This document shows positions 52,913 through 61,891 of a DNA stretch of 64,000 nt, one piece after another. The stretch's first letter is position 1. Every line of letters begins with the position of its first letter. A program made the translations under genes and the position numbers. Source of the DNA: Acetobacter tropicalis. Lineage in GTDB: Bacteria; Pseudomonadota; Alphaproteobacteria; Acetobacterales; Acetobacteraceae. Where the stretch lies: assembly GCF_001580915.1 (NCBI RefSeq), contig NZ_LHZQ01000213.1:17965-81964 (forward strand). Direction: 5' to 3'. Under the pieces are notes generated by a model. It was not told the DNA's origin and made no database searches. It saw nothing but the letters and a program-made list of their open reading frames with translations.

Positions 52913-54312
52913 GCGCCTATTCTTTCCTGTCTGGAGCACCCACGGGTGGTCTGACGGCAAACCGCGCGGCGCGCAAGGCCGGAATGGCTGTTTTGGGCAC
53001 AGTGGGGCTTATGCTGGCAGGCTGCGCGGATCAGTCTGGCTCGGCAGGATCGGGCGCGCAGGCTCCAAAAGCAAGCCATAAGGTTGGCGTCTTGCTACCG
53101 TTGACCGGCCCTAACGCCGGCTTGGGGCGTGAACTTCTTTCTGGCGCGGCTCTTGCCCTGAGCGATGCGCCAGCACCCGCTGGGGCAACTGCGGCTCCGG
53201 CTGCGGGTGCGCCCACCATGGATGTGCATGACACTGCCGGGGTTGGTGGGGCTGTGGCTGCCGCGTCTGCCGCGCTGGCCGCAGGGGATGGTATTCTTCT
53301 TGGCCCGTTGACAGCCGGTGATACCGCAGCGGCAGCTCCCGCCGCACAGAATGCTGGCGTGCCTGTGCTGGCGTTTACCAGTGATGTCTCTCAGGCGCGT
53401 GCAGGCGTATGGGTGATGGGCATTACGCCGGAAGATCAGGTGGAGCGGCTTGTCGCACTCGCCCGCAAGGAAGGGCGTCATCGTTTTGCAGCGCTGTTGC
53501 CTGATAATCCCTTGGGTCGCGCTTTGGGGAATGGCCTTGTTACGGCGTGTCAGGATCAGGGGCTGAATGCGCCTGCCATTCTGTACCATACAGGCAGTGT
53601 GGACAGTATTACGCAGAAGATGCGTCAGCTTTCCTCTTATGACACACGTCTTTCCGAATCCCGCGCAACTTCCGGAACCACAACACCCAATACAGGTGCA
53701 CCCGCAGCCGATGCCGTGGCGGATGCTGAAAAGCCCTTGCCGTCTGATCTTGCCGCGGCCCTGAAACCCGATAGAAGCACGGCGGCTACGCCTTCTGCGG
53801 CACCAGCACCACCTGCGGCTGCATTTTCTCCTCCTCCGTTTGATGCCCTGCTGCTGGGGGATACGGGGCTTGGGCTGAAAAATGTCATTACCGCCCTGAA
53901 TGATAGTCAGGTTACTGCCAGCAACGTACGGATTATGGGGCCGGGTCTGTGGTCCGCTTTTGCCACCAAGCTGGGAGCACTGAAGGGGGCCTGGTATGCG
54001 GCACCGGACCCGTCTTCCCGTCAGGCATTTGCCAGCCGTTTTCTGGCGAGGAATCACCATATGCCGCGGCCTCTGGCTGATTTGTCGTATGACGCCGCCA
54101 TGGTGGCCAAAACCGTCTCTCAGGTTGCCCCATCGGGCTACCCCGCAGATGTGCTGACACGGCCTGAAGGATTTGCAGGTGTGGATGGTCCTTTCACCTT
54201 GCAGCCCAACGGGCGCACGCGCCGGGCGCTGGGTGTATTTGAAGTGATTGGTAATGGAAGTGGCGCAAAGCTCATTGCGCCTTCCAGCCTGAAGACTGAT
54301 GTTTCCGGCTAA
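52903..54312 (+). CDS. LpoA-like penicillin-binding protein activator lipoprotein
   Basis: A 469-residue lipoprotein. The signal ends with the lipobox LMLAGC near residue 40. The mature part has a periplasmic-binding-protein type I fold: KVGVLLPLTGPNAGLGRELL near 62, GDGILLGPLTAGDTAAAAP near 127, VPVLAFTSD, and LLPDNPLGRALGNGLVTACQ. A Pro/Ala/Thr-rich insert of about 60 residues (about 251-310) splits the second lobe. In E. coli, LpoA activates the cell-wall synthase PBP1A. Family placement is good but the role here is inferred from rsmI linkage, which also occurs in enterobacteria. GGAGG nine bases before ATG 52903 supports the start. Confidence 0.85.
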   Translation: MMTRAYSFLSGAPTGGLTANRAARKAGMAVLGTVGLMLAGCADQSGSAGSGAQAPKASHKVGVLLPLTGPNAGLGRELLSGAALALSDAPAPAGATAAPAAGAPTMDVHDTAGVGGAVAAASAALAAGDGILLGPLTAGDTAAAAPAAQNAGVPVLAFTSDVSQARAGVWVMGITPEDQVERLVALARKEGRHRFAALLPDNPLGRALGNGLVTACQDQGLNAPAILYHTGSVDSITQKMRQLSSYDTRLSESRATSGTTTPNTGAPAADAVADAEKPLPSDLAAALKPDRSTAATPSAAPAPPAAAFSPPPFDALLLGDTGLGLKNVITALNDSQVTASNVRIMGPGLWSAFATKLGALKGAWYAAPDPSSRQAFASRFLARNHHMPRPLADLSYDAAMVAKTVSQVAPSGYPADVLTRPEGFAGVDGPFTLQPNGRTRRALGVFEVIGNGSGAKLIAPSSLKTDVSG

Positions 54313-54356
54313 AAGATCACCTGCAGGCCCCGTCAGCTTCGGGCTGGCGGGCTAAT

Positions 54357-54391
54357 AAAAAAGGCGCTCTCCGGCAGGAGGCGCCTTTTTT
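54357..54391. terminator. Bidirectional terminator between the LpoA-like and TPR genes
   Basis: AAAAAAGGCGC and GCGCCTTTTTT pair perfectly, with CTCC/GGAG pairing inside. A T-run is present in either direction, as expected between convergent genes. Confidence 0.9.
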
Positions 54392-54421
54392 GATGGCTGG
54401 AAGAATGGTGAGCGAAGGAGA

Positions 54422-56047
54422 TCACCGGACCTTGGTTCCGGTCCGTTTCTGTTTGACCATATGTGTCAGGCTCTGAACCACTTCCTGCACAACGCCGTCC
54501 CATTCGCGGGGGGCTTTTTGACGAATAATGCGGAGGTCCGGATACCATGGGCTGGTTGTCTGATTATGGAGCCACCGCCAGCAATTATCATAGCGGTCCA
54601 TCATCAGCACAGGTTTGCCCAGTGCGCTGGCAAGGTGCACGCAGGACGTATCAACAGACACCACAACATCCAGAGACATGATGAGGGCTGCCGTATCATC
54701 CATACTGTGCAATTCATCCGTTGGATCATACAGCACCATATCTTCCGGTAGGTCCAACATCTGCTCAGCATAGGGGCCTTTTTGCAGGCTGATGAGGTTG
54801 ATGCCGCGCACAGCGGCAAGGGGAGCCAACGTGTGCAGATTCATGGAACGGCGGCGGTCTACCATGTAGGGGCCAACCAGATTGGGGCGCGGTGCGCCGC
54901 CCCATACCAACCCCACATTCAGCTTGCGGTTGCGTGGCAGAAAGGCGGAGAAATATTTTATCTTGTCCGGATCTGCTTTCAGATACGGAACAGAAGCGCC
55001 CATTGCATCTTCCGTGGCTGCAAAAACGCGGGGGAGGCTGATGAAGGGGCAATGCCAGTCATAAGCCGGAACATCGCCCCCAACCTGCACTTCGATGGCG
55101 CCAGTTACGCGGCGGCACAGGTCTGCCAGCGTATCCGGCACCCACAAATGGGGAATGGCTCCGCGCCGGGCCAAGGGTTCAATATAGCGCAGATACATTA
55201 ATGTATCGCCCAACCCTTCTTCCTGCGTGATGAGAATACGCTTGCCTCGGATATCCGTGTTCGGACCAAGCGAGGGCATGAGCTGTTCAGGTGGCAGGCT
55301 GGTATGGCCGGGAAGCTTGAAGCGCCATTCATGCTCGGCCCATCCCTGAGCGTAACGGCCTGCCTTGAGCAGGGTGATGGAGTGGTTCAGGCGGATCTGA
55401 GCATTGGTCGGGCGGTAGGTAATGGCGCGGCGGTAGAAATCCAACGCCTCTTCCAGTTTCCCCATGTTGGAGAGAACGCACCCGATATTGGACAATGTCC
55501 CTGCGTGATCGGGGTGTTCTTCCTTAACAGCCTGAAGAACGTCCAGCGCGCCTTCCATATCCCCTTTTTCTGCCAGCACCATAGCCAGCAGATTGGCGGC
55601 CAGTGTGTTGTTTGGACGCAGGGCAACGGCTTCACGCAGCACCTCCAGTGCTTCGTCAAACTGCCCCATCTGGCCCAGCATGCCGCCAAGTGCTTCAAGC
55701 ACTCGTGCATCCTTGGGGGTGAGTTTCAGGGCTTCCCGGCACACGGGCAGCACGTCTTCCCGACGGTCCAGCGCCACCATGATCTCGCTGAGGTCCTGCA
55801 ACGGATGCTGTGCCAGCGGATTTTTGGTGGCGGTCGCGCAGAAAAGTTCCGCAGCTTTCCGTGGGGCATACGTTCCCGCGTAACACAGGCCGAGCAGGGT
55901 CTGTATCTGCGGCTCATCCAGCTTGGCGTAGGGTTGCAGAACAGCCAGCATAGCCTCGAAATGACCGGCTTTTATCTCGCTCAGGGCACGACGAAGCGTG
56001 GTCTGATCAGGATGGCTCAGGGTGGGAGAAGAAGCAGGGCGCGTCAT
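54422..56047 (-). CDS. TPR protein with glycosyltransferase-9-like domain
   Basis: The 541-residue product has about six tetratricopeptide repeats (about 20-250; for example ARVLEALGGMLGQMGQFDEA and AGTLSNIGCVLSNMGKLEEA). A C-terminal domain resembling heptosyltransferase-type GT9 follows, with GKRILITQEEGLGDTLMYLR near 275 and the nucleotide-sugar region VVSVDTSCVHLASALGKPV near 475-493. Such proteins occur near flagellar or surface-glycan genes, but no such neighbours are present here. The acceptor is unknown. No signal peptide. The terminator at 54357 serves its 3' end; carD lies 116 bases upstream, separated by another terminator. Confidence 0.82.
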   Translation of the reverse strand: MTRPASSPTLSHPDQTTLRRALSEIKAGHFEAMLAVLQPYAKLDEPQIQTLLGLCYAGTYAPRKAAELFCATATKNPLAQHPLQDLSEIMVALDRREDVLPVCREALKLTPKDARVLEALGGMLGQMGQFDEALEVLREAVALRPNNTLAANLLAMVLAEKGDMEGALDVLQAVKEEHPDHAGTLSNIGCVLSNMGKLEEALDFYRRAITYRPTNAQIRLNHSITLLKAGRYAQGWAEHEWRFKLPGHTSLPPEQLMPSLGPNTDIRGKRILITQEEGLGDTLMYLRYIEPLARRGAIPHLWVPDTLADLCRRVTGAIEVQVGGDVPAYDWHCPFISLPRVFAATEDAMGASVPYLKADPDKIKYFSAFLPRNRKLNVGLVWGGAPRPNLVGPYMVDRRRSMNLHTLAPLAAVRGINLISLQKGPYAEQMLDLPEDMVLYDPTDELHSMDDTAALIMSLDVVVSVDTSCVHLASALGKPVLMMDRYDNCWRWLHNQTTSPWYPDLRIIRQKAPREWDGVVQEVVQSLTHMVKQKRTGTKVR

Positions 56048-56104
56048 GGTTCTCTTATGTATCGTCCAGATGCGTTGCGGGAAAGCAAAACAGAAGCAGG
56101 TAAG

Positions 56105-56141
56105 AAAAAACCCGGCAAGGCAGCATGCCAGCCGGGTTTTT
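56105..56141 (-). terminator. Intrinsic terminator after the CarD-family gene
   Basis: On the minus strand, CCCGGC and GCCGGG (with further GGCA/TGCC pairing inside) are followed by six T residues, just after the carD-type stop. The plus side also has a T-run. Confidence 0.85.
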
Positions 56142-56163
56142 CAGGATTATGACAGAGGCCGTA

Positions 56164-56754
56164 TCAGGCTGCTTTCATAACTTCGGTCAGAGAAGAAAGA
56201 ACATCCGCCGGGTCTTTCTTTTCCAGTACTGCAACTTCGGCCACAAAACGTTCCTGTGCGGCTTCAAACAGCTTGCGTTCACTAAAGCTGCCGTCCAGGC
56301 TGTCCACATTGCGGCGCAGGTCACGCAGTACTTCTGCAATCTGGACCAGATCACCCGAGTTGATTTTTTCCTGATAGGCAACGGCACGCCGTGCCCACAT
56401 GCCTTTGCTGACATGCGGCTTGCCCTTGATAATGGACATGGCCTTGTCAACAATTTCGCGTGAGACAATCTTGCGCAAACCAGCCTTGCGGGCCTTGGTT
56501 AGCGGAATACGCAGCGTCATCTGGTTGCCGGGGAAGGAAATCTGGATCACTTCCAGCTTCGTGCCGGCAATTTCATCAACGCCAATACGGTCCACGCGCC
56601 CTACGCCGTGGGCCGCATAGACAATGGCGTCACCCTCCTGGAAGGGGTCGTCGTCCTTGATCTTGGTTTTGGCCTGGGCTGCGGTGGTTGCTGCGGCCGT
56701 GCGTGCCATTGCATCTGTCACGCCGCCTTTAGGGGTGGTTCTGAATGTGCTCAT
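56164..56754 (-). CDS. CarD family transcriptional regulator (CdnL type)
   Basis: A 196-residue global regulator that binds RNA polymerase beta through an N-terminal Tudor-like domain and stabilises open promoter complexes. The domain begins FQEGDAIVYAAHGVGRVDRI near residue 38, and the helical DNA-contacting domain follows (NQMTLRIPLTKARKAGLRKI, then WARRAVAYQEKINSGDLVQI). About 35 N-terminal residues are Ala/Thr-rich and nonconserved. The frame also opens at a TTG two codons earlier; ATG 56754 is preferred. It stands alone between two terminator-like hairpins, so it is monocistronic. Confidence 0.93.
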   Translation of the reverse strand: MSTFRTTPKGGVTDAMARTAAATTAAQAKTKIKDDDPFQEGDAIVYAAHGVGRVDRIGVDEIAGTKLEVIQISFPGNQMTLRIPLTKARKAGLRKIVSREIVDKAMSIIKGKPHVSKGMWARRAVAYQEKINSGDLVQIAEVLRDLRRNVDSLDGSFSERKLFEAAQERFVAEVAVLEKKDPADVLSSLTEVMKAA

Positions 56755-56780
56755 AGCCAAGGCTTATACCATAAATTCGT

Positions 56781-56811
56781 GGCCCTGTCTTCCATAAGGG
56801 CAGACAGGGCC
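56781..56811 (-). terminator. Hairpin downstream of the bestrophin-like gene
   Basis: GGCCCTGTCT and AGACAGGGCC pair perfectly over an 11-base loop, 23 bases past the stop. Only a short T-stretch follows on the minus strand, so termination is probable rather than certain. Confidence 0.5.
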
Positions 56812-56833
56812 TTGGGGACGCGTGATGCTGCTT

Positions 56834-57724
56834 TCAGGACTGAATGCCCTTGATGGTGGTGAGCGGCGGCGGAGAGCCAAGGCCTGTAGGTTGTACGGTA
56901 TCAATTTCAATGGTGCGGGCCATGGTCGCCATGGGCAGAGCATGCGGTGTGCTGGCGAAGGGTTCCTGAAGATCGTTCGCGCTTTTGTCCAGCACCAGAA
57001 ACAGCATACCCACAAGGGAAGACCCCAGTGGCGTAATCCATTCAAGAGTCTGGACCATGGAGATAGGCAGGATAATGCAGAAAATGTTTACCAGTGCACG
57101 CGGTAGGGCGGAAAACTGCATGGGAAGCGGCGTATTGCGGATACGTTCCAGTCCACCCTGAGCGTTGGCCAGATCAGACAGAATACGGTCTATTTGCCCA
57201 TGTACGGCGCCATCAATGCCTTTTTTGGCCACTTCCTCGCTTACGCCAAGCCCCAACTGGTAGAGAATGGCATTGGGCTGATTACGCCAGCCTTCAATGC
57301 CCTTGAGCATGTTGGGTGGGAGCAGCCGTTTGACATCAGCCGAGACATCAACATTCCCCAATGCACCGCGCAGGGCATGAGGATAGGCGGCAATGCCGAA
57401 CATCAGATCTGGTCGATCACCCAGCAATGTCCCTGCCTGACGGCTGAAGGAGCGGCAGTTGTTGGTAATGGACCCCCACAAGGTGCGGGCCTCCCACCAA
57501 CGGGCATAGGCGCTGTTACTGCGAAAACCCATGAAGAGGGCGAGAGCAGAGCCGATAAGCGATGTGGGAAGGCTGGGAAGTTCCATCCATTCCTGATGGA
57601 ATACCTGAAACAGGACAACCACGACACAATCCCATGCTGCCATGAGGAGGAATACCCCCAGGATCTCTTTGCTGATAATCCGCAAGCCGATCCTTTGGTC
57701 AACGATCATCCAGATAGTCTCCAT
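56834..57724 (-). CDS. Bestrophin-like anion channel family protein
   Basis: A 296-residue inner-membrane protein of the bestrophin/UPF0187 family. The N-terminal helices include the conserved SLIGSALALFMGFRSNSAYA and RWWEARTLWGSITNNCRSF (about 57-93), which form the pore neck in characterised homologues. The later HGQIDRILSDLANAQGGLER and the C-terminal pair of helices around LEWITPLGSSLVGMLFLVLD complete the fold. Bacterial homologues form pentameric channels, some cation- and some anion-selective; selectivity here is unknown. It is transcribed alone and diverges from fghA across about 266 bases. Confidence 0.88.
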   Translation of the reverse strand: METIWMIVDQRIGLRIISKEILGVFLLMAAWDCVVVVLFQVFHQEWMELPSLPTSLIGSALALFMGFRSNSAYARWWEARTLWGSITNNCRSFSRQAGTLLGDRPDLMFGIAAYPHALRGALGNVDVSADVKRLLPPNMLKGIEGWRNQPNAILYQLGLGVSEEVAKKGIDGAVHGQIDRILSDLANAQGGLERIRNTPLPMQFSALPRALVNIFCIILPISMVQTLEWITPLGSSLVGMLFLVLDKSANDLQEPFASTPHALPMATMARTIEIDTVQPTGLGSPPPLTTIKGIQS

Positions 57725-57990
57725 TATGGTTGTTATGGTTCAAAAGAAGACACAGTAACTTGGAAGGACGCTTACGGTTTCCTGCCTGAAGGGGCGCATT
57801 CTGTCCATGTTACAGCTTTGTCATGCGTTCAGCGGGTTCATTAAGACATTGTTCATGCTCAGTGTGGCACGAAAATGATGGAAACAGATTTTCCTGTGAG
57901 TTGCTATGCTGCAAAAAACAGGAAGGGGCTCCTGCTCCGCCATCCTGCCCGGACGAGAGGGGACGGAATACGTGGCACAAGGATCAAGCC

Positions 57991-58887
57991 ATGGCGCGAC
58001 AGGACGAGAATAAGGGAGAAGAGAGGGTGGTGACAACAATCGAGACGCGCTCGGAGCATGTGTGTCATGGTGGACGGGTTGGTTTCTACACCCATCAGTC
58101 AAACGTTCTGGGGCTTGAAGCGCGTTTTGCCGTGTTTGTGCCGCCCGGTGCAGATACCGCAAATCCGGTGCCCGTTGTTTATGTGCTGGCCGGACTGACC
58201 TGCACGGAAGAGACCTTTTTCATCAAGGCGGATGCCCTGGCGGAGGCTGCCAGATTAGGGGTGGCGCTTGTGGCGACGGATACATCTCCCCGCGGAGCAG
58301 GCATTGAGGGAGAAGATACAGACTGGGACTTTGGAACCGGAGCCGGATTTTATCTGGATGCCACACAGGAGCCGTGGCGGAAGCATTACCGAATGGGGCA
58401 CTATATTTGTGAAGAATTGCCCCGGTTGGTAGAGGCTCATTTTCCGCTGGATGGTGCGCGGCGTGGTATCACGGGGCATTCCATGGGAGGGCATGGAGCG
58501 CTTGTGCATGGATTGCGGGCTCCGCAGTTCTGGAAATCTGTCTCGGCTTTTGCCCCCATTGTGCACCCCGCCGTGGTGCCGTGGGGTGAGAAGGCCTTCA
58601 CCAATTATCTTGGTCCAGACCGCGCAACGTGGCGCGCGTATGATGCCGTGTGCCTGTTGGAGGATGGCCATACTCACCCCTCCACATTGTTGGTTGATCA
58701 GGGAAAGGCCGACCAGTTTCTGGAACGCGAACTTCAACCATGGCATCTGGCAACTGCGGCACAAACAGCCGGTCAGGCTCTGACCTTGCGCGAGCATGAT
58801 GGATATGATCACTCATACTGGTTTGTGCAGAGCTTTGCTGCTGATCACATACGGCATCATGCGGCTGTTCTGAAGGCGGTGCGGTAA
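57991..58887 (+). CDS. fghA: S-formylglutathione hydrolase
   Basis: Hydrolyses S-formylglutathione to formate and glutathione, the last step of glutathione-dependent formaldehyde removal. The 298-residue esterase has LAGLTCTEETFFIKADALAE, the nucleophile serine in GHSMGGHGAL, the acid residue in LLVDQGKADQFLE, and the histidine in HDGYDHSYWFVQSF. The frame extends to 57823, but ATG 57991 has AAGGA upstream and leaves a short 25-residue extension before the normal start. The partner formaldehyde dehydrogenase gene is not in the window. Confidence 0.93.
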   Translation: MARQDENKGEERVVTTIETRSEHVCHGGRVGFYTHQSNVLGLEARFAVFVPPGADTANPVPVVYVLAGLTCTEETFFIKADALAEAARLGVALVATDTSPRGAGIEGEDTDWDFGTGAGFYLDATQEPWRKHYRMGHYICEELPRLVEAHFPLDGARRGITGHSMGGHGALVHGLRAPQFWKSVSAFAPIVHPAVVPWGEKAFTNYLGPDRATWRAYDAVCLLEDGHTHPSTLLVDQGKADQFLERELQPWHLATAAQTAGQALTLREHDGYDHSYWFVQSFAADHIRHHAAVLKAVR

Positions 58888-58904
58888 CAACGGCTCAGGT
58901 GAGG

Positions 58905-58930
58905 GAGAGCGGCTGTAAATGGCTGCTCTC
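58905..58930 (+). terminator. Weak hairpin after fghA
   Basis: GAGAGCGGC and GCTGCTCTC pair (one G-U) over an eight-base loop, 17 bases after the stop. There is no proper T-run, so it may be a weak or factor-dependent terminator. Confidence 0.35.
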
Positions 58931-59099
58931 TCGAACCCTTTAAGTAAAAAGGCATAAGTGATTATTTTATAATCAAACTTTATTCCCAGAAAATGGACGC
59001 CTCTTTTTGATAGAGTATTTTTAGTTCGGTTATCTTGCGTCCGGCAACCGCGTGTGTATGGTCCTCAAAAATAGATATAATAATGTGTCGGAGAATTTT

Positions 59100-61247
59100 A
59101 TGCGTTTTTTAAAAAATATAAACGTATATTTTTATTTCTTTATATTTTCGATTGTGATTGTTGCGGCTGCAACTTTAAATAATCCATATTTTTTTACAGA
59201 AGATGATTCCCAGAATGAATATCTGGGGTTCATGCGGCAATATGGAGAGTCCTGGCGGAATTGGGAGATACCCTTCATTGCCAAGAATATTCTGGTTGGC
59301 AGCAACGCCATGGTGGAACTGCAACGCGCTATTTTTGCACCGCACAACATAGTGGCTTCTCTTATCACCTCATCAAACACCCTTGTTACCTCAACAGGCG
59401 TGTTTTTTGCTGTCCTTGATATTTTTGTATTGGCTGTTGCCGGCTATATTATAGGTCAGTCTTTGGGGCTTAAGAAAAACATCTCAGTGCTTTTGGGGTT
59501 TTCCCTGCCTGCAAATGCCATGTTTTTATACCAGTACGCTGGTCCATGGTGGAACGCCGCCAATGGACATGCCCTTGCCATGTTGTCGGTTGCATCTTTC
59601 TTTTTTCTTTTAAAAGAACGTTCTCTAAGTAGTTATGTTTTTAATTTTATTTCAGTTTTTTTGCTTTTGTTATCAGGGTGGCCTCATGGGTTTATTGGCT
59701 ATCTGGTCATAGGTGTCTGCTCTCTGGCGTTTGTTATGAGGCAGAATTTCAAGAAAAACATCGCGTTGGTTGTTCCAACGTTGTGCGCTGGGCTGTGCGC
59801 CGTTCCCGTCTATTCAGAATTTCTGTATTTACGCGATTTTATTGTAAGGCCTTCCGGTTGGGATAATTTGAACAATTTTCTGGTGCCAAGCCTTACCCAA
59901 ATGCTGTTTGCGTTTTCCCCAACATATTTCGAGCATATGAATTATTTTGGTGGATACAGAGCCGTTTGCGTTGCGTTTGGGTTTGCATCTGTCTTCTGTA
60001 TATTTCCGGTCTTTTTTTCAAAGATAAAGCTGAATGACCCGGTGTTGAAAATACTCTTCACCTGTTCAGTGGTGTTTTTAATATTATGCCAGATGCCGTC
60101 GCAATCGGGAATGTTACGGTACTCCATCCGCTTTCTCCCTTTTTTCACGCTTATGGTGAATGTGATTTCCTTCTATATTCTGGACCGTTTTGAAATAGTG
60201 GTGACCAAAGGAAGAGAAAGAGCGTTTTTTTATTTTTTGATAGTGTCAGCAATAATATCTTATTCTATCTGTGCGTTTGAATTTAAAAATCTGCTTATGG
60301 CTGATTTTTTCAGCTTGGTTCTGGTATTGTGCGCCTATCTGTTTTTCATCAAAAAACAGGCCATCAAGACAGAGACGTCTCTCCCTCTTTTTGTGGTGCC
60401 GTTGGCAAGTGTTCTGATCATGTTTTTCACGTTGTCTGGCGTGGGAGAAAAATACATGTATCAGATTGATTTACCCAAAAAACTCGAAAATCTCTCAAAC
60501 CTTAATCTCAGCGGTTCTGTGATGTCCTTTTCCGGATGGGGATATCATGATGCCCATGAACTGGCAGATATCAATTCTTCTCAGTTTGGCTATTATGATG
60601 TGAAAACAGCCAATGGTTATTCTCCCAACGGGCAGAAATACATAGACCAAGTTCTGGTGCATTCTCTTCCGCACACATTGCTGGATCAGAATGCGTCCCT
60701 CCCGCAACTAACCCAGCAGATACCGGAGTTTGGTAATCAGTGTCTGCTGAGCATGTTTGGTGTCAGCACCATAGTGCTGGGTAACGGAAATATGCTGGAT
60801 GCTGTGAAACGCTGTGGATTTGGCAGGGTTTTGCCAGGGCCCCGAGGTATGATGTATGCGATGAGCCAGAAGACATATTCGTCTTCTTTAGCCTATGCCA
60901 GCGCTCCAGCGGTTTCTGTTTCCAAGGAGACAAATAATACCATAAAACTGGCGATCCCTGACGAAAAAAACGCCATTACCATGGTTTTTTCACGCGAGTT
61001 CTGGCCGGGGTATAGTGCCCACGGGTTGGCCTGCAAGGTTGACGTGTCGGGTTACAGAAAAATGTTGCTGTCTGTCACCGTTCCTCCCCATTGTCAGGGG
61101 GAATTAACAGTCTCGTATTTTCCCAAGACATGGAAATATACATTATTCAGTCCGCTTCTGGGGCTGATCCTTTTTGGCGTGTTCCTGTGGCGTGAACGGC
61201 AGCAGGCAGGAAAGCCTGTTTCTGGTCTGCAAGTGCAAGTTGCCTGA
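59100..61247 (+). CDS. AT-rich polytopic membrane protein, possible GT-C type glycosyltransferase
   Basis: A 715-residue protein with about 13 predicted membrane helices (first MRFLKNINVYFYFFIFSIVI) and a C-terminal soluble region of about 220 residues ending in one more helix. The first external loop holds an acidic pair (FFTEDDSQNEY, near 34-44), a layout seen in YfhO-like and other GT-C glycosyltransferases; that assignment is inference. Base composition is clearly AT-rich compared with all neighbours, and codons prefer A/T in third position, a sign of horizontal acquisition. GTG 59052 opens the frame, but ATG 59100 has GGAG eight bases upstream. No glycan genes flank it. I do not recognise a closer family. 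Confidence 0.8.
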   Translation: MRFLKNINVYFYFFIFSIVIVAAATLNNPYFFTEDDSQNEYLGFMRQYGESWRNWEIPFIAKNILVGSNAMVELQRAIFAPHNIVASLITSSNTLVTSTGVFFAVLDIFVLAVAGYIIGQSLGLKKNISVLLGFSLPANAMFLYQYAGPWWNAANGHALAMLSVASFFFLLKERSLSSYVFNFISVFLLLLSGWPHGFIGYLVIGVCSLAFVMRQNFKKNIALVVPTLCAGLCAVPVYSEFLYLRDFIVRPSGWDNLNNFLVPSLTQMLFAFSPTYFEHMNYFGGYRAVCVAFGFASVFCIFPVFFSKIKLNDPVLKILFTCSVVFLILCQMPSQSGMLRYSIRFLPFFTLMVNVISFYILDRFEIVVTKGRERAFFYFLIVSAIISYSICAFEFKNLLMADFFSLVLVLCAYLFFIKKQAIKTETSLPLFVVPLASVLIMFFTLSGVGEKYMYQIDLPKKLENLSNLNLSGSVMSFSGWGYHDAHELADINSSQFGYYDVKTANGYSPNGQKYIDQVLVHSLPHTLLDQNASLPQLTQQIPEFGNQCLLSMFGVSTIVLGNGNMLDAVKRCGFGRVLPGPRGMMYAMSQKTYSSSLAYASAPAVSVSKETNNTIKLAIPDEKNAITMVFSREFWPGYSAHGLACKVDVSGYRKMLLSVTVPPHCQGELTVSYFPKTWKYTLFSPLLGLILFGVFLWRERQQAGKPVSGLQVQVA

Positions 61248-61270
61248 CCCACGTGCTGGCGAGTAGCATG

Positions 61271-61891
61271 TTATACTCTGGAGGGATTATGAACCATGCC
61301 CGCCAGAGCCCCCAGCCATTTCAGATATTCTGTCAGAAGCAGGCGGAGCGTATTGCTTTTCAGTGGATGTTCCAACGCAGGCGGTTTGACGGGGTATGCG
61401 TATAGCGTCACGCCCGGCAGTGTACGGCCTAACTCAAGCATGGCGCGGCGCATGTGATAGCCAGCGGTTACAACGGTCAGGGTATAAATATGGTTGTCTG
61501 CAACCCAGGCTGCGGTTTCTGCTGCGTTTTCAATGGTTGAACGTGCCTGATAGCCTAGCGTAATGCGTTCTTTCAGGGGGGCAGGCATGGGGGGGAGCAG
61601 ATCATCACGGCCCGTCTGTGGGTCCACCCCAGAGATCAGCAGTTTCTCGGCCTGATTTTGCCGGAGCAGCCTTAAAGACATGTCTATGCGGCCTTGCCCG
61701 CCCGTGAGCGCTACAATACCGTCCGTGTGGGGAACCGAATGGGCGGGCTGTAGGGCATCATATGCAAACCAGCCGAATGTTACGCCCATACAAAGGAGCA
61801 CTAACAGCCCCAACCGGACCCCACCACATAGCATGCGGTTCAAGCGGGAGCGTCGGGGTGCGGTTCTCTGGGGGGGAGTGGAGGCCTTCAT
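61271..61891 (-). CDS. YdcF/ElyC family protein (DUF218)
   Basis: A 206-residue membrane-anchored protein: one N-terminal helix (about 24-46) and the DUF218 domain. Landmarks are DGIVALTGGQGRIDMSLRLL near 58-77, LLISGVDPQTG, the STIENAAETAAW motif near 118, and VVTAGYHMRRAMLELGRTLP near 140-159. ElyC/SanA relatives affect cell-envelope integrity and lipid-carrier metabolism. Its ATG overlaps the ftsX stop (ATGA), so it is part of the ftsE-ftsX transcript, consistent with an envelope role. Confidence 0.88.
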   Translation of the reverse strand: MKASTPPQRTAPRRSRLNRMLCGGVRLGLLVLLCMGVTFGWFAYDALQPAHSVPHTDGIVALTGGQGRIDMSLRLLRQNQAEKLLISGVDPQTGRDDLLPPMPAPLKERITLGYQARSTIENAAETAAWVADNHIYTLTVVTAGYHMRRAMLELGRTLPGVTLYAYPVKPPALEHPLKSNTLRLLLTEYLKWLGALAGMVHNPSRV

